Shown: positions 15,001 to 22,349 of the stretch, one piece after another | Numbering within the stretch: position 1 is the first letter of the stretch | Layout: the number at the start of each line of letters is the position of its first letter | Assembly (NCBI GenBank): GCA_935421135.1 | Contig: OW285190.1 | Location: 20,408,501 to 20,472,500 of the forward strand | Length of the DNA: 64,000 nucleotides | Direction of reading: 5' to 3' | Origin: Bugulina stolonifera | Lineage: Eukaryota > Bryozoa > Gymnolaemata > Cheilostomatida > Bugulidae | Translations under genes and position numbers: made by a program | The notes under the pieces: model-generated | The model's database searches: none | The model's input: the letters and a program-made list of their open reading frames with translations, nothing else | What the model was told of the DNA's origin: nothing

Positions 15001-18000
15001 TGTCGACCATGTAGTACATGTGGTATGCGGACCATGTTGTGCATACAGTATGTGGACCATGTAGTACATATGGTATGTGGATCATGTTGTACATATGGTA
15101 TGTGGATCATGTTGGACATATGGTATGTGGACCATGTTGGACATATGGTATGTGGACCATGTAGTACATACAGCATGTCGACCATGTAGTACATGTGGTA
15201 TGCGGACCATGTTGTGCATACAGTATGTGGACCATGTAGTACATATGGTATGTGGATCATGTTGTACATATGGTATGTGGACCATGTAGTACATATGGTA
15301 TGTGGACCATGTTGTACATATGGTATGTGGACCATGTTGTACATATGGTATGTGGACCATGTAGTACATGCAGTATGTAGACCTTGTAGTACATACAGCA
15401 TGTCGACCATGTAGTACATGTGGTATGCGGACCATGTTGTGCATACAGTATGTGGACCATGTAGGACTGTGGACTAATTGGTACTCACCCTAGACGAGGA
15501 CGGTTACCAATCTTCTCCCTTGCAGTGAGAGGATTCCCTTCACCATCACGATAAAACCCATAAAGACTAACAGAGAATCCCTACAGTACATATCATATGA
15601 ACAAGTAGATGTATATGTATACTAACAGAGAATCCCTACAGTACACATCATATGAACAAGTAGATGTATATGTATACTAACAGAGAATCCCTACAGTACA
15701 TATCATATGAACAAGTAGATGTATATGTATACTAACAGAGAATCCCTACAGTACACATCATATGAACAAGTAGATGTATATGTATACTAACAGAGAATCC
15801 CTACAGTACACATCATATGAACAAGTAGATGTATATGTATACTAACAGAGAATCCCTACAGTACACATCATATGAACAAGTAGATGTATATGTATACTAA
15901 CAGAGAATCACTACAGTACACATCATATGAACAAGTAGATGTACAATGTAGATAAACAGCACCCATGTGCTAACAAATACGTCATGTAGTTGTAGTTCAC
16001 ACTTTAGTGCTGAGCGGTTTTGATTTATACATTAATGCAGTTTTTGTTGTATTCTAAAATAACTGGATAAAACCGAAGTTGTCTGCTACTGTTCGGTTTT
16101 CTCAGTTTTTTTAATGTTTTGGAAAAAATTAAATGGAGCCGTTAAGTTCATGGTCAATTTTAGGAGTTGTCACACTCCACTTTTTACTATCCCACGAAAA
16201 TAAGGATATCATTATCAGTGTGTTCACAACCCTGTGACTGAAGTGGATCAGTAAAATCTTGAGCAAGTTGGTGTGTGCCTGAAAATGAGGTCATGAAAAC
16301 TAACAAAAACTGAATGGAAACGCACCTAAGTTTCCATGCTAACCAATACCAGCTGTAATATATGTACAAACCAAGGCATGTAGTATTTCATGTTTTATCT
16401 TGGCCACAGCCAGCTCAAGTTGGGCTTCATGGGTGGATATAGAGTGAGGGCATATGTTGATGAAGCCGGCAATGGGACGGTCATACTCCACCTCCAACTG
16501 GCAGTAGGTAGCATAGGCTATGGATGACTCACATCTTGAGGTGTTACTAGCTCCTACGTAGAGCAGATAGTCAGCGTCTTCTATCCCAGTGGAAGGGGAG
16601 TTTTCCTTTATATACACTTCATTGAATGTGTCAAACATTCTACACCCCTGCAATATATCTACACCACCGTAATTTATCTACACCCCTGTAATATATCTAC
16701 ACCTCTGTAATATATTAACACCACCGTAATATATCATGTAATATATTTACACCCCTGTAATATATCAACACCCCTGCAACATATCTACACCCCCGTAATA
16801 TATATACACCCCCGTAATATATCTACACCTCTGCAACATATCTACACCCCTGTAATAAATCAACACCACCGGAATATATCTACACCCCTGTAATACATCT
16901 TGTAATATATCTACACTCCTGCAATATATCATGTAATATATATACATCCCTGTAATATATCTTGTAATATATATACACTCCTGTAACATATAATGTAATA
17001 TATCTACACTCCCGTAATATATCATGTAATATATCTACACTCCTGTAATACATCATGTAATATGCATGTATCTACACTCCTGTAATATATCATGAAATAT
17101 ATCTACAACCCTGTAATATATCATGTAGGCTAATATACAGTATCTACACTCCTTTGATACATCATGTAATTGTAATATATCTACACTCCTGTAGTATATC
17201 ATGATTTGTAATATATCTACATCCCTGTAATATATCTTGCAATATATCAACACTCCTGTAATACATCTACAGCCCTACATGCATAATATACTCGTACATG
17301 TATTTCGAATCCTGTAATCTACCAAGTAATATATCTACACCCCTATAATATGCATGTATGTACATCTACATCTTGTAATATATCACAATAATTACTAGCT
17401 GCATAATAATGAATTTGCTACTAGAGTACATATTTCATTTTACCTGTAGATGATGTTCTGGGACTACACTATCACCACACATAGTCTGAGAACTACAACT
17501 ATCCACACAGTACGTCTGTCTGTCACTGATGTCTTCACTGTCAGATCTAAACAGCTGCTTATCTGTACACGACCTGAAACAGTAGAGATCAATGTATACT
17601 TGTTACCAACATCTTCTAATGTGTTGCCTACTACAATATGTAGTTTTAATGCATGTAGTAACAGTAGTTAAGTGCATTATCCAGTTCATCGAAAAGGCGA
17701 TCTTAACCTACCGTGCTAGTAGGAGAGACTAACTAACCTACCGTGATAGTAGGAGAGACTAACTAACCTACCATGCTAGTAAGAGGGACTAACTAACCTA
17801 CCGTGCTAGTAGGAGAGACTCACTAACCTACCGTGCTAGTAAGAGAGACTAACTGACCTACCGTGCTAGTAAGAGAGACTGACTAACCTACCGTGCTAGT
17901 AGGAGAGACTGACTGACCTACCGTGCTAGTAAGAGAGACTAACTAACCTACCGTGCTAGTAAGAGAGATTAACTAACCTACCGTGCTAGTAAGAGAGACT

Positions 18001-21000
18001 GACTAACCTACCGTGCTAGTAAGAGAGACTAGCTGACCTACTGTGCTAGTAAGAGAGATTAACTAACCTACCGTGCTAGTAAGAGAGACTGACTAACCTA
18101 CCGTGCTAGTAAGAGAGACTAGCTGACCTACCGTGCTAGTAAGAGAGACTGACTAACCTACCGTGCTAGTAGGAGAGACTGACTGACCTACCGTGCTAGT
18201 AAGAGAGACTAACTAACCTACCGTGCTAGTAAGAGAGACTAACTAACCAACCGTGCTAGTAAGAGAGATTAACTAACCTACCGTGCTAGTAAGAGGGACT
18301 AACTAACCTACCGTGCTAGTAGGAGAGACTAACTGACCTACCGTGCTAGTAAGAGAGACTAACTAACCTACTGTGCTAGTAAGAGAGACTGACTAACCTA
18401 CCGTGCTAGTAAGAGGGACTGACTAACATACCGTGCTAGTAAGAGGGCCTAACTCATAGAATTACCTCCCCTAGAATGCTTACTCGTAGTCACGTGACAA
18501 TATCATTTCATTAGCGGGAGGTTCGCTAGTGTGGAACAGACGGATGAAGGTAGTTTTCTCATTGTTTACATTGGCAACCATTATAATTATATATACCACG
18601 AAAAAATTTTAGAAGAGGATTTCAATGTTTTCTCAGCTTTTTTGCCCAAATATTTTTTACAGAACATAGACTAGGTATGTTGATGTATATAAAACAGACC
18701 ATAAAATTTGTTTAAAATCTTTATGACTGTAATAAATTTGGCCACTAATTAGACTCTATTTCCATTGCTATAACCTATGTTTTATATATATTATAGTGGA
18801 TCTATTGTGCCCACCCAACTCTGTTGCCATGGTTTGTGATAAGAACTTGGGCTAACAATGTCAGCACAATATTTTGTTATATTGCTAGACAAAATCATAG
18901 GAATAACATATCGGTAAATGTACCCAATAAATGAGTAAAATAGTCAACTAATAATGGGGCAGCTGACAACCACCATTTGGTAACTTAGGTTGAATGCCAG
19001 CATGCACAACACTACAGGATAAAGTTGTGCCACATAGCTTATGCTATATATCACAGGAGTGTCACTGTATAGCTTATGATTATAGCTGATTATTAATATT
19101 AAGTGATACAGGTACAGATTGCATGTAGGTGCACTTGTACGTGTAGATGAATAAATTATTTAGCAAATATTAGTACAGTAGGCTACATGTACACTGGCCA
19201 ATGTTAGAAAGGTGTACAAATTGTGATGTAAAATTAATATTTATTTGTTAGCTTGAATTAGCCCGAATTGTGCATGAGTAGATTATTTATAGACATTATA
19301 GTACTATATATCATTGTGGGATTATACAGTATATATTATGTGATACAGCATAGAATTACTGGACCCATCCCACAGAACCACTAAATAGACTGATGGTAGA
19401 CCTCATTGTATTATAAAAGCATTGTTAATCAAAACCATAGCTGGAAGTTTTGACAGGGTATGTGAGGGAGGTTGAATCAGACAGGAGCCCTTATTCTAAT
19501 ACAGGTTGAATTATTAAATGAGAGACAATGATTCTGGCAATTCTCTGCTGGAAAAATTAGGGAAAAGTTTATGACAAAAGCAACATTCTTAGTTCAGGTT
19601 CTTATCACAAACCATAACTACAAAAGTTGGGTGGACGCGAGAGATTCACTATAATAATATATAAAACATAGGTTATGGCAATGGAAATAGGGTCTCTATT
19701 AGTGGTCAAATATAGTACAGTCATAAAGCTTTGAAACAAATTTTATAGTCTGTTTTTAATATATTAACATACCTAGTCTATGTTCTGCAAAACAGATTTG
19801 GTCATAAAAGCTGGGAAAGCATTAAAATCCCTTCCCAAAAATTTTTCATTTTATATAAAATTATAATGGTTGCTAATGTAAACAATGAGAAAACAACCTT
19901 CATCCGGTTTCTCCTTGCGAGCGAGCGGTCACGTGATAAGTAAGCATTCTAGGGGAGGTAATTCTATGGCCTAACTAACCTACAGTGTTAGTAGGAGAGA
20001 CTAACTAACCTACCGTGCTAGTAGGAGAGACTAACTGACCTACCGTGCTAGTAGGAGAGACTAACTGACCTACCGTGCTAGTAAGAGGGCCTACTAACCT
20101 ACCGTGCTAATAGGAGAGACTAACTAACCTACCGTGCTAGTAAGAGAGACTGACTAACCTACCGTGCTAGTAGGAGAGACTGACTACCCTACCGTGCTAG
20201 TAGGAGAGACTAACTGACCTACCGTGCTAGTAAGAGAGGCTGACTAACCTACCGTGCTAGTAAGAGGGCCTAACTAACCTACCATGCTAGTAAGAGGGAC
20301 TAACTAACCTACCGTGCTAGTAGGAGAGACTAACTGACCTACCGTGCTAGTAAGAGAGACTGACTAACCTACCGTGCTAGTAAGAGGGCCTAACTAACCT
20401 ACCATGCTAGTAAGAGGGACTAACTAACCTACCGTGCTAGTAGGAGAGACTAACTGACCTACCGTGCTAGTAGGAGAGACTGACTAACCTACCGTGCTAG
20501 TAAGAGGGACTAACTAACATACCGTGCTAGTAAGAGAGACTGACTAACCTACCGTGCTAGTAAGAGAGACTAGCTGACCTACCATGCTAGTAAGAGGGAC
20601 TGACTAACATACCGTGCTAGTAAGAGAGACTAACTAACCTACCATGCTAGTAAGAGGGACTAACTAACCTACCGTGCTAGTAAGAGAGACTAGCTGACCT
20701 ACCGTGCTAGTAAGAGGGACTAACTGACCTACCGTGCTAGTAAGAGGGACTAACTGACCTACCGTGCTAGTAGGAGAGACTGACTAACCTACCGTGCTAG
20801 TAAGAGGGACTAACTGACCTACCGTGCTAGTAGGAGAGACTGACTAACCTACCGTGCTAGTAAGAGGGACTAACTAACATACCGTGCTAGTAAGAGAGAC
20901 TGACTAACCTACCGTGCTAGTAAGAGGGACTAACTAACATACCGTGCTAGTAAGAGAGACTGACTAACCTACCGTGCTAGTAAGAGAGACTAGCTGACCT

Positions 21001-21885
21001 ACCGTGCCAGTAAGAGAGACTAACTGACCTACCATGCTAGTAAGAGAGATTAACTAACCTACCGTGGTATTAGGAGGGCCTAACTAACCTACTGTGCTAG
21101 TAGGAGAGACTGACTAACATACCGTGCTAGTAGGAGAGACTAGCTGACCTACCGTGCTAGTAGGAGAGACTAACTAACCTACCGTGCTAGTAAGAGGGAC
21201 TAACTAACCTACCGTGCTAGTAAGAGGGACTAACTAACCTACAGTGCTAGTAAGAGGGACTAACTAACCTACCGTGCTAGTAAGAGAGACTAACTGACCT
21301 ACCGTGCTAGTAGGAGAGGCTTAGAAAGTCGTCTGGTTTTCAGTGCCCCTTCCCAGTAAGTAATAGCCTCTTCCATGACAGAATTCTAGAAATATAACAT
21401 GTATTAATAGTAATCACCATCCTATACTACAGAGTCGGTAGTACAGACTGTACAATGTTTCCAAGCTGTCCATGAGATATGACTAGGCAATGCACTACTT
21501 GTGTACATACACATGACTAGGATATACATTGAGCAGGTGCAGAAGAGACTAACCTTAATAAAAGCCTGCTTGTCAGCGGGCAGCTGGTGTACACTTTCAT
21601 CATATGTAGCGTGTATTCTTATGTTATGATGCGTAGCCTCGTTATCACGTCTCTCCCTCCTATTTCCCTCCACATAGACATGGTGTATCTGTACAGAACC
21701 AAAGTACTATACTCATACTATAGGCTTCATGTGATCAGTGTTTACACTAGTTATATAATACACTGGAAGTTACTACTATGTACACTCAGCTATAAATCTG
21801 ATGGGAAAAGACTAAACATATAATCAGCCATTACTTACAATGCACATCTCTAAACCGCAGGAGTCACATGGACAACCATATATTA
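2894..21885 (-). CDS. LMLN: Leishmanolysin-like zinc metalloprotease (peptidase family M8), 13 exons, 3' end outside window
   Basis: Thirteen minus-strand exons join in frame to 552 codons, with compatible phases throughout: 21839-21885, 21554-21688, 21303-21385, 17444-17573, 16372-16647, 15489-15580, 14366-14456, 14148-14249, 10543-10619, 10330-10427, 4156-4325, 3412-3612, 2894-3049. The catalytic motif HEILH ends exon 5 and continues as ALGFS in exon 6. The distal zinc-ligand region (THWEKR) is in exon 8 and the Met-turn (MTG) in exon 9. The conserved [21 protein letters not shown] and cysteine-rich C-terminal patterns follow. M8 enzymes are secreted or membrane-anchored endopeptidases; here no signal peptide exon was found, and the last C-terminal exon(s) lie left of position 1. 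No stop or broken splice site was seen, so the gene looks functional. The introns are packed with minisatellites and transposons. Confidence 0.93.
3060..3243. repeat. Three tandem copies of a ~60-bp unit in intron 12
   Basis: Three near-identical copies containing ACATGAGTGTG, CACATGTACC or CACATGCACC and a TATATACATATATAC stretch. The unit starts just upstream of the exon 13 acceptor and shares the CACTCATGTTAT segment with it, but the AG dinucleotide itself is not repeated. Confidence 0.85.
3412..3612 (-). CDS. LMLN: Leishmanolysin-like exon 12
   Basis: A 201-nt exon, phase 0 to 0. It encodes [16 protein letters not shown], then [15 protein letters not shown] and NNYGSGCYQ. The cysteine spacing fits the M8 C-terminal domain. 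The donor CAG|GTGCTT is used to join YKCIQG of exon 13; an earlier CAG|GTTGTT eleven bases upstream would shift the frame. Confidence 0.88.
3613..4155. other. Intron 11, no feature recognised
   Basis: AT-rich sequence between exons 11 and 12 of the metalloprotease. I see no long ORF, array or terminal inverted repeats. Confidence 0.6.
4156..4325 (-). CDS. LMLN: Leishmanolysin-like exon 11
   Basis: A 170-nt exon from TGTACAG to CTACAG|GTATGC. It encodes [30 protein letters not shown] and [14 protein letters not shown], all in the order of the M8 C-terminal half. Compared with the family, a short cysteine-containing segment before it may be missing, so a small exon may be hidden between exons 10 and 11. 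Confidence 0.88.
4402..4768. mobile_element. MITE with GGAAGGGAAGATC terminal inverted repeats
   Basis: The ends read GTGGAAGGGAAGATC and GATCTTCCCTTCCAC. The arms match over at least 22 bp including the next bases (GGACACTCA / TGAGTGTCT). The interior of about 320 bp has no transposase. A clear target duplication was not found. It lies in intron 10 of the metalloprotease gene. Confidence 0.7.
4775..4967. repeat. 26-bp minisatellite, left block
   Basis: About seven copies of a unit like TATACACTCACTAGTACTAT followed by ATACAG. The same unit forms a second block at 10060-10325, on the other side of the 5 kb inverted-repeat element. This suggests one array was split by insertion. Confidence 0.85.
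5190..5690. repeat. Subterminal ~89-bp tandem repeats, left arm (6 units)
   Basis: Six units each contain CCACCCCCTCTCTAG, GTCCGCAGATCCGCAG, a poly-T tract, ACTACCTATATATAGC and GTCCACTATCCGCAG. They belong to the left arm of the long inverted-repeat element. Confidence 0.9.
5973..6295. mobile_element. PIF/Harbinger-like MITE with TTA target duplication
   Basis: Terminal inverted repeats start AGGCTGGAGCAAACTGG and end CCAGTCTGCGCCTGCCT, with TTA on both sides. The right arm of the host inverted repeat (near 9283-9310) preserves the uninterrupted target, where a single TTA joins the flanks. This shows a clean insertion after the arms formed. A 3-bp TTA duplication is characteristic of PIF/Harbinger elements. 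The interior is non-coding. Confidence 0.85.
6550..7489. other. Core of inverted-repeat element, left part, no gene seen
   Basis: AT-rich sequence with only short ORFs. No transposase motif or array was recognised. Confidence 0.5.
7490..8005 (-). repeat. Degenerate solo LTR related to the Gypsy element at 36-52 kb
   Basis: This stretch aligns by eye with the 664-bp LTRs at 36142 and 51138. Shared blocks are AAGACGACCCAT, CCTAGTAGGC.GTTCG, GTGTCTTTATTGA, CCGACG.....GTCATCCGGAA, GCAAGATGG, AGCCC...GGCCCGACC and GGTCGGGC, in the same order. It is strongly diverged and no internal region flanks it, so it is an old solo LTR or fragment. Confidence 0.75.
8597..8616. repeat. Poly-G run
   Basis: About 20 consecutive G residues within the inverted-repeat core. 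The length may be affected by sequencing or assembly slippage. Confidence 0.8.
9603..9838. repeat. Subterminal ~89-bp tandem repeats, right arm (~3 units)
   Basis: Inverted counterpart of the 5190-5690 repeats (AGAGAGGGGGTGGTAG, CTGCGGATAGT, GCTATATATAGGTAGT). Fewer units than the left arm shows the arms have changed copy number independently. Confidence 0.88.
10060..10325. repeat. 26-bp minisatellite, right block, next to exon 10 donor
   Basis: About ten copies of the unit in 4775-4967. On the minus strand each carries a GTGAGT or GTAAGT donor-like hexamer (ACTAGTGAGTGTATAC), and the block begins 15 nt after the exon 10 donor. Confidence 0.88.
10330..10427 (-). CDS. LMLN: Leishmanolysin-like exon 10
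   Basis: A 98-nt exon after TTGTAG. It encodes [20 protein letters not shown] then [12 protein letters not shown]. The donor is taken as A|GTAAAC because it gives the phase needed by exon 11. A second GTGAGT lies 15 nt downstream in the 26-bp array. Confidence 0.88.
10543..10619 (-). CDS. LMLN: Leishmanolysin-like exon 9 with Met-turn
   Basis: A 77-nt exon between TTGTAG and GG|GTAATA. It encodes NEVMTG, the Met-turn, then [17 protein letters not shown]. It joins exon 8 (RLFE) and exon 10 (WYITNYS) with perfect phase. Confidence 0.93.
10654..13130. mobile_element. pogo/Tigger-like element, non-autonomous, interrupted by a hAT
   Basis: Terminal inverted repeats CAGAGGAACTTGCTTAATTC and its near reverse complement (GAATTAAGCAAGTTCCACTG) are flanked by TA on both sides, as in Tc1/mariner-pogo elements. 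Without the nested 1.65 kb insertion it is about 0.8 kb and has no transposase ORF. It lies in intron 8 of the metalloprotease. Confidence 0.8.
11048..12698. mobile_element. hAT-like element nested in the pogo element
   Basis: Termini are TAGTGCTGCACGGTGT and ACACCGTGCAGCACTA, flanked by a perfect 8-bp duplication GGTACAGG (11040-11047 and 12699-12706). Subterminal segments rich in CGGTGT/ACCGGTG form mirrored repeats near both ends. No transposase ORF of useful length is present; the interior is AT-rich. Confidence 0.88.
13177..14120 (-). pseudogene. Mariner-like transposon remnant with decayed transposase
   Basis: Ends CGAGGGTCATTCAGTAAATA and its complement (TATTTACTGAAAGACCCTCG) are flanked by TA. 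Minus-strand conceptual translation shows broken transposase pieces in the expected order: [13 protein letters not shown], an HDNA-like site, and [16 protein letters not shown], which resembles the D34D catalytic region of mariner transposases. Stops and frameshifts are frequent, so the protein is not functional. At 944 bp it is shorter than a typical 1.3 kb mariner. Confidence 0.85.
14148..14249 (-). CDS. LMLN: Leishmanolysin-like exon 8 with third zinc ligand region
   Basis: A 102-nt exon, phase 0 to 0, ending GAG|GTGACA. It encodes [19 protein letters not shown] and then THWEKRLFE. The histidine in THWEKR matches the distal zinc ligand of leishmanolysins. A mariner remnant ends only 27 bp into the following intron. 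Confidence 0.92.
14366..14456 (-). CDS. LMLN: Leishmanolysin-like exon 7
   Basis: A 91-nt exon after ATACAG, ending TPK|GTAACT. It encodes [12 protein letters not shown] and PVDMMVTPK, which joins to VRRHFNC in exon 8 to give the conserved M8 block 'TPKV...R.HFNC'. Confidence 0.88.
14495..15470. repeat. 25-bp minisatellite in intron 6
   Basis: About 39 copies of a unit such as ACCATGTAGTACATATGGTA followed by TGTGG. Higher-order structure is visible: blocks with GCGGACCATGTTGTGCATAC and ATGTCGACCATGTAGTAC recur every 200-350 bp. It is open in many frames on both strands, which is a period effect and not evidence of coding. Confidence 0.95.
15489..15580 (-). CDS. LMLN: Leishmanolysin-like exon 6
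   Basis: A 92-nt exon from CTGTAG to a GTGAGT donor. It begins [13 protein letters not shown], continuing HAL from exon 5 to the family pattern HALGFS...FYRD, and ends NRPRLG. Its first 14 nt and its acceptor are repeated in the upstream 55-bp array. Confidence 0.92.
15561..15945. repeat. 55-bp minisatellite copying the exon 6 acceptor
   Basis: Seven copies. On the minus strand each contains 41 nt of intron tail ending GTACTGTAG followed by GGATTCTCTGTTAG, which is the first 14 nt of exon 6. The copy nearest the exon is the real acceptor. The farthest copy has one change (AATCACTACAG on the plus strand), which leaves the AG intact. Confidence 0.93.
16372..16647 (-). CDS. LMLN: Leishmanolysin-like exon 5 with HEILH zinc motif
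   Basis: A 276-nt exon, phase 0 to 0, bounded by ATTGCAG and TTG|GTTTGT. It encodes [32 protein letters not shown] and [10 protein letters not shown]. Two zinc-binding histidines and the catalytic glutamate of HEXXH are intact. The first nine nucleotides (GGGTGTAGA) and the acceptor are repeated many times in the adjoining 20-bp array. Confidence 0.95.
16640..17345. repeat. 20-bp minisatellite copying the exon 5 acceptor
   Basis: Roughly 30 degenerate copies of a unit like CCCCTGTAATATATCTACAC. On the minus strand the unit reads TATATTACAG followed by GGGTGTAGA, the same as the exon 5 acceptor and its first nine exon bases. Copies vary in length and some lose the C-rich part. Confidence 0.9.
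17444..17573 (-). CDS. LMLN: Leishmanolysin-like exon 4
   Basis: A 130-nt exon between TTTCAG and CAG|GTAAAA, completing the arginine codon split with exon 3. It encodes a serine and aspartate-rich stretch with four cysteines ([29 protein letters not shown]). The CG...VP.HHL pattern is typical of the M8 region before the catalytic domain core. Confidence 0.88.
17703..18454. repeat. 30-bp minisatellite copying the exon 3 donor, distal block
   Basis: About 25 copies of a 30-bp unit (AACCTACCGTGCTAGTAAGA plus GAGACTAACT). On the minus strand each carries CTACTAGCACG|GTAGGT, identical to the exon 3 donor region. It is one array with 19969-21315, split by a 1.5 kb insertion. Confidence 0.95.
18455..19968. 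mobile_element. Long-TIR DNA transposon with 8-bp target duplication, inserted in the 30-bp array
   Basis: Termini CATAGAATTACCTCCCCTAG and CTAGGGGAGGTAATTCTATG are flanked by the duplication GCCTAACT, which is array sequence. The inverted arms extend about 400-450 bp with moderate divergence (mirrored TCATTGTTTACATT, ACATAGACTAGGTATGTT, CCATTGCTATAACCTATGTT). No transposase ORF is present. The 8-bp duplication suggests hAT or a related superfamily. Confidence 0.85.
19969..21315. repeat. 30-bp minisatellite copying the exon 3 donor, proximal block
   Basis: About 45 copies of the unit described at 17703-18454. The block runs directly into exon 3: the last unit's CTCTCCTACTAGCACG is coding sequence. 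Unit variants (AAGAGGGAC, AGGAGAGAC, AACTGACC, GACTAACC) recur in higher-order groups. Confidence 0.95.
21303..21385 (-). CDS. LMLN: Leishmanolysin-like exon 3, donor inside a minisatellite
   Basis: An 83-nt exon after TTTCTAG. It encodes [20 protein letters not shown], the conserved helix of M8 enzymes, then SKPLLLA. The last 16 exon nucleotides and the donor (CACG|GTAGGT) are identical to the unit of the 30-bp array that follows in the intron, so the donor in use is copy one of about 70. Confidence 0.88.
21554..21688 (-). CDS. LMLN: Leishmanolysin-like exon 2
   Basis: A 135-nt exon, phase 0 to 0, with acceptor GTACAG and donor AAG|GTTAGT. It encodes the family's early conserved segment, [13 protein letters not shown], followed by DKQAFIK, which joins directly to exon 3. 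Confidence 0.85.
21839..21885 (-). CDS. LMLN: Leishmanolysin-like exon 1 (first one found)
   Basis: This 47-nt exon starts after CATCAG and ends at a GTAAGT donor, in phase 2 to 0. It encodes a short cysteine-rich stretch ([13 protein letters not shown]), as expected for the propeptide or N-terminal region. Support comes from the strong donor and the phase match with exon 2. Its acceptor lies inside a short tandem array whose units copy the acceptor. Upstream exons with the signal peptide were not found. Confidence 0.6.
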
Positions 21886-22000
21886 CTGATGAGATGACCA
21901 TATATTACTGATGAGATGACCATATAATATTACTGATGAGATGACCATATATTACTGAAGAGATGACCATATAATATTACTGATGAGATGATCATATTAT
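21868..22000. repeat. Short tandem array (22-25 bp) copying the exon 1 acceptor
   Basis: Five or six copies of ATATTACTGATGAGATGACC with small length changes. On the minus strand the unit reads CATCTCATCAG|TAATATATGG, the same as the acceptor and start of exon 1. Confidence 0.8.
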
Positions 22001-22044
22001 TATCATTCATCTTTTTATCAAATCTTAACTAGTCAATAGTCAGG

Positions 22045-22325
22045 AGCAGCCATGGCCGAGTGGTTAGAATGCTGAACTTTTATGTTGAATGTTCCAGGTT
22101 CGAATTCCGGTCACGGTGGTGATAGGGAGAGCATCCAGCCACAATTGCTCCTGTGCCTTGCAAGCCAGCATGGCTTCAAGGCATCTCCTCTACCTCCGCC
22201 AAAAAAGGCCATATCATCTGGGCCTTTCTCACGGGGAGTTGGTCAGCACTGGCACTTGGCAGTGCAAGCTGCAATGGACTGGTCACGCCGAGGAGTATAA
22301 TTCGGTGAGTTAACTAGCCAATATA
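22045..22325 (+). mobile_element. tRNA-derived SINE
   Basis: A box A-like TGGCCGAGTGGTTAGAATG and box B-like GGTTCGAATTCCGG are about 45 bp apart, as in Ser/Leu-type tRNAs. A non-tRNA body follows with GGGAGAGCATCCAGCC, a segment common in RTE/L2-mobilised SINEs. The stems expected of a functional tRNA are not conserved. Confidence 0.75.
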
Positions 22326-22349
22326 TATTTTAAAATACCTCACTTAATT

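Noticed and set aside
14261..15460. Many overlapping ORFs on both strands with repeating [10 protein letters not shown] or [15 protein letters not shown] peptides
   Set aside because: All follow from a 25-bp tandem repeat that lacks stops in several frames; the array lies in an intron between two well-supported exons.
17703..21315. CRISPR-like regular repeats
   Set aside because: Units are head-to-tail with no unique spacers, the DNA is eukaryotic, and the unit equals an exon-intron junction.
22055..22130. Functional tRNA-Ser/Leu gene
   Set aside because: Box A and B motifs are present, but the acceptor and anticodon stems do not pair and a SINE body follows.
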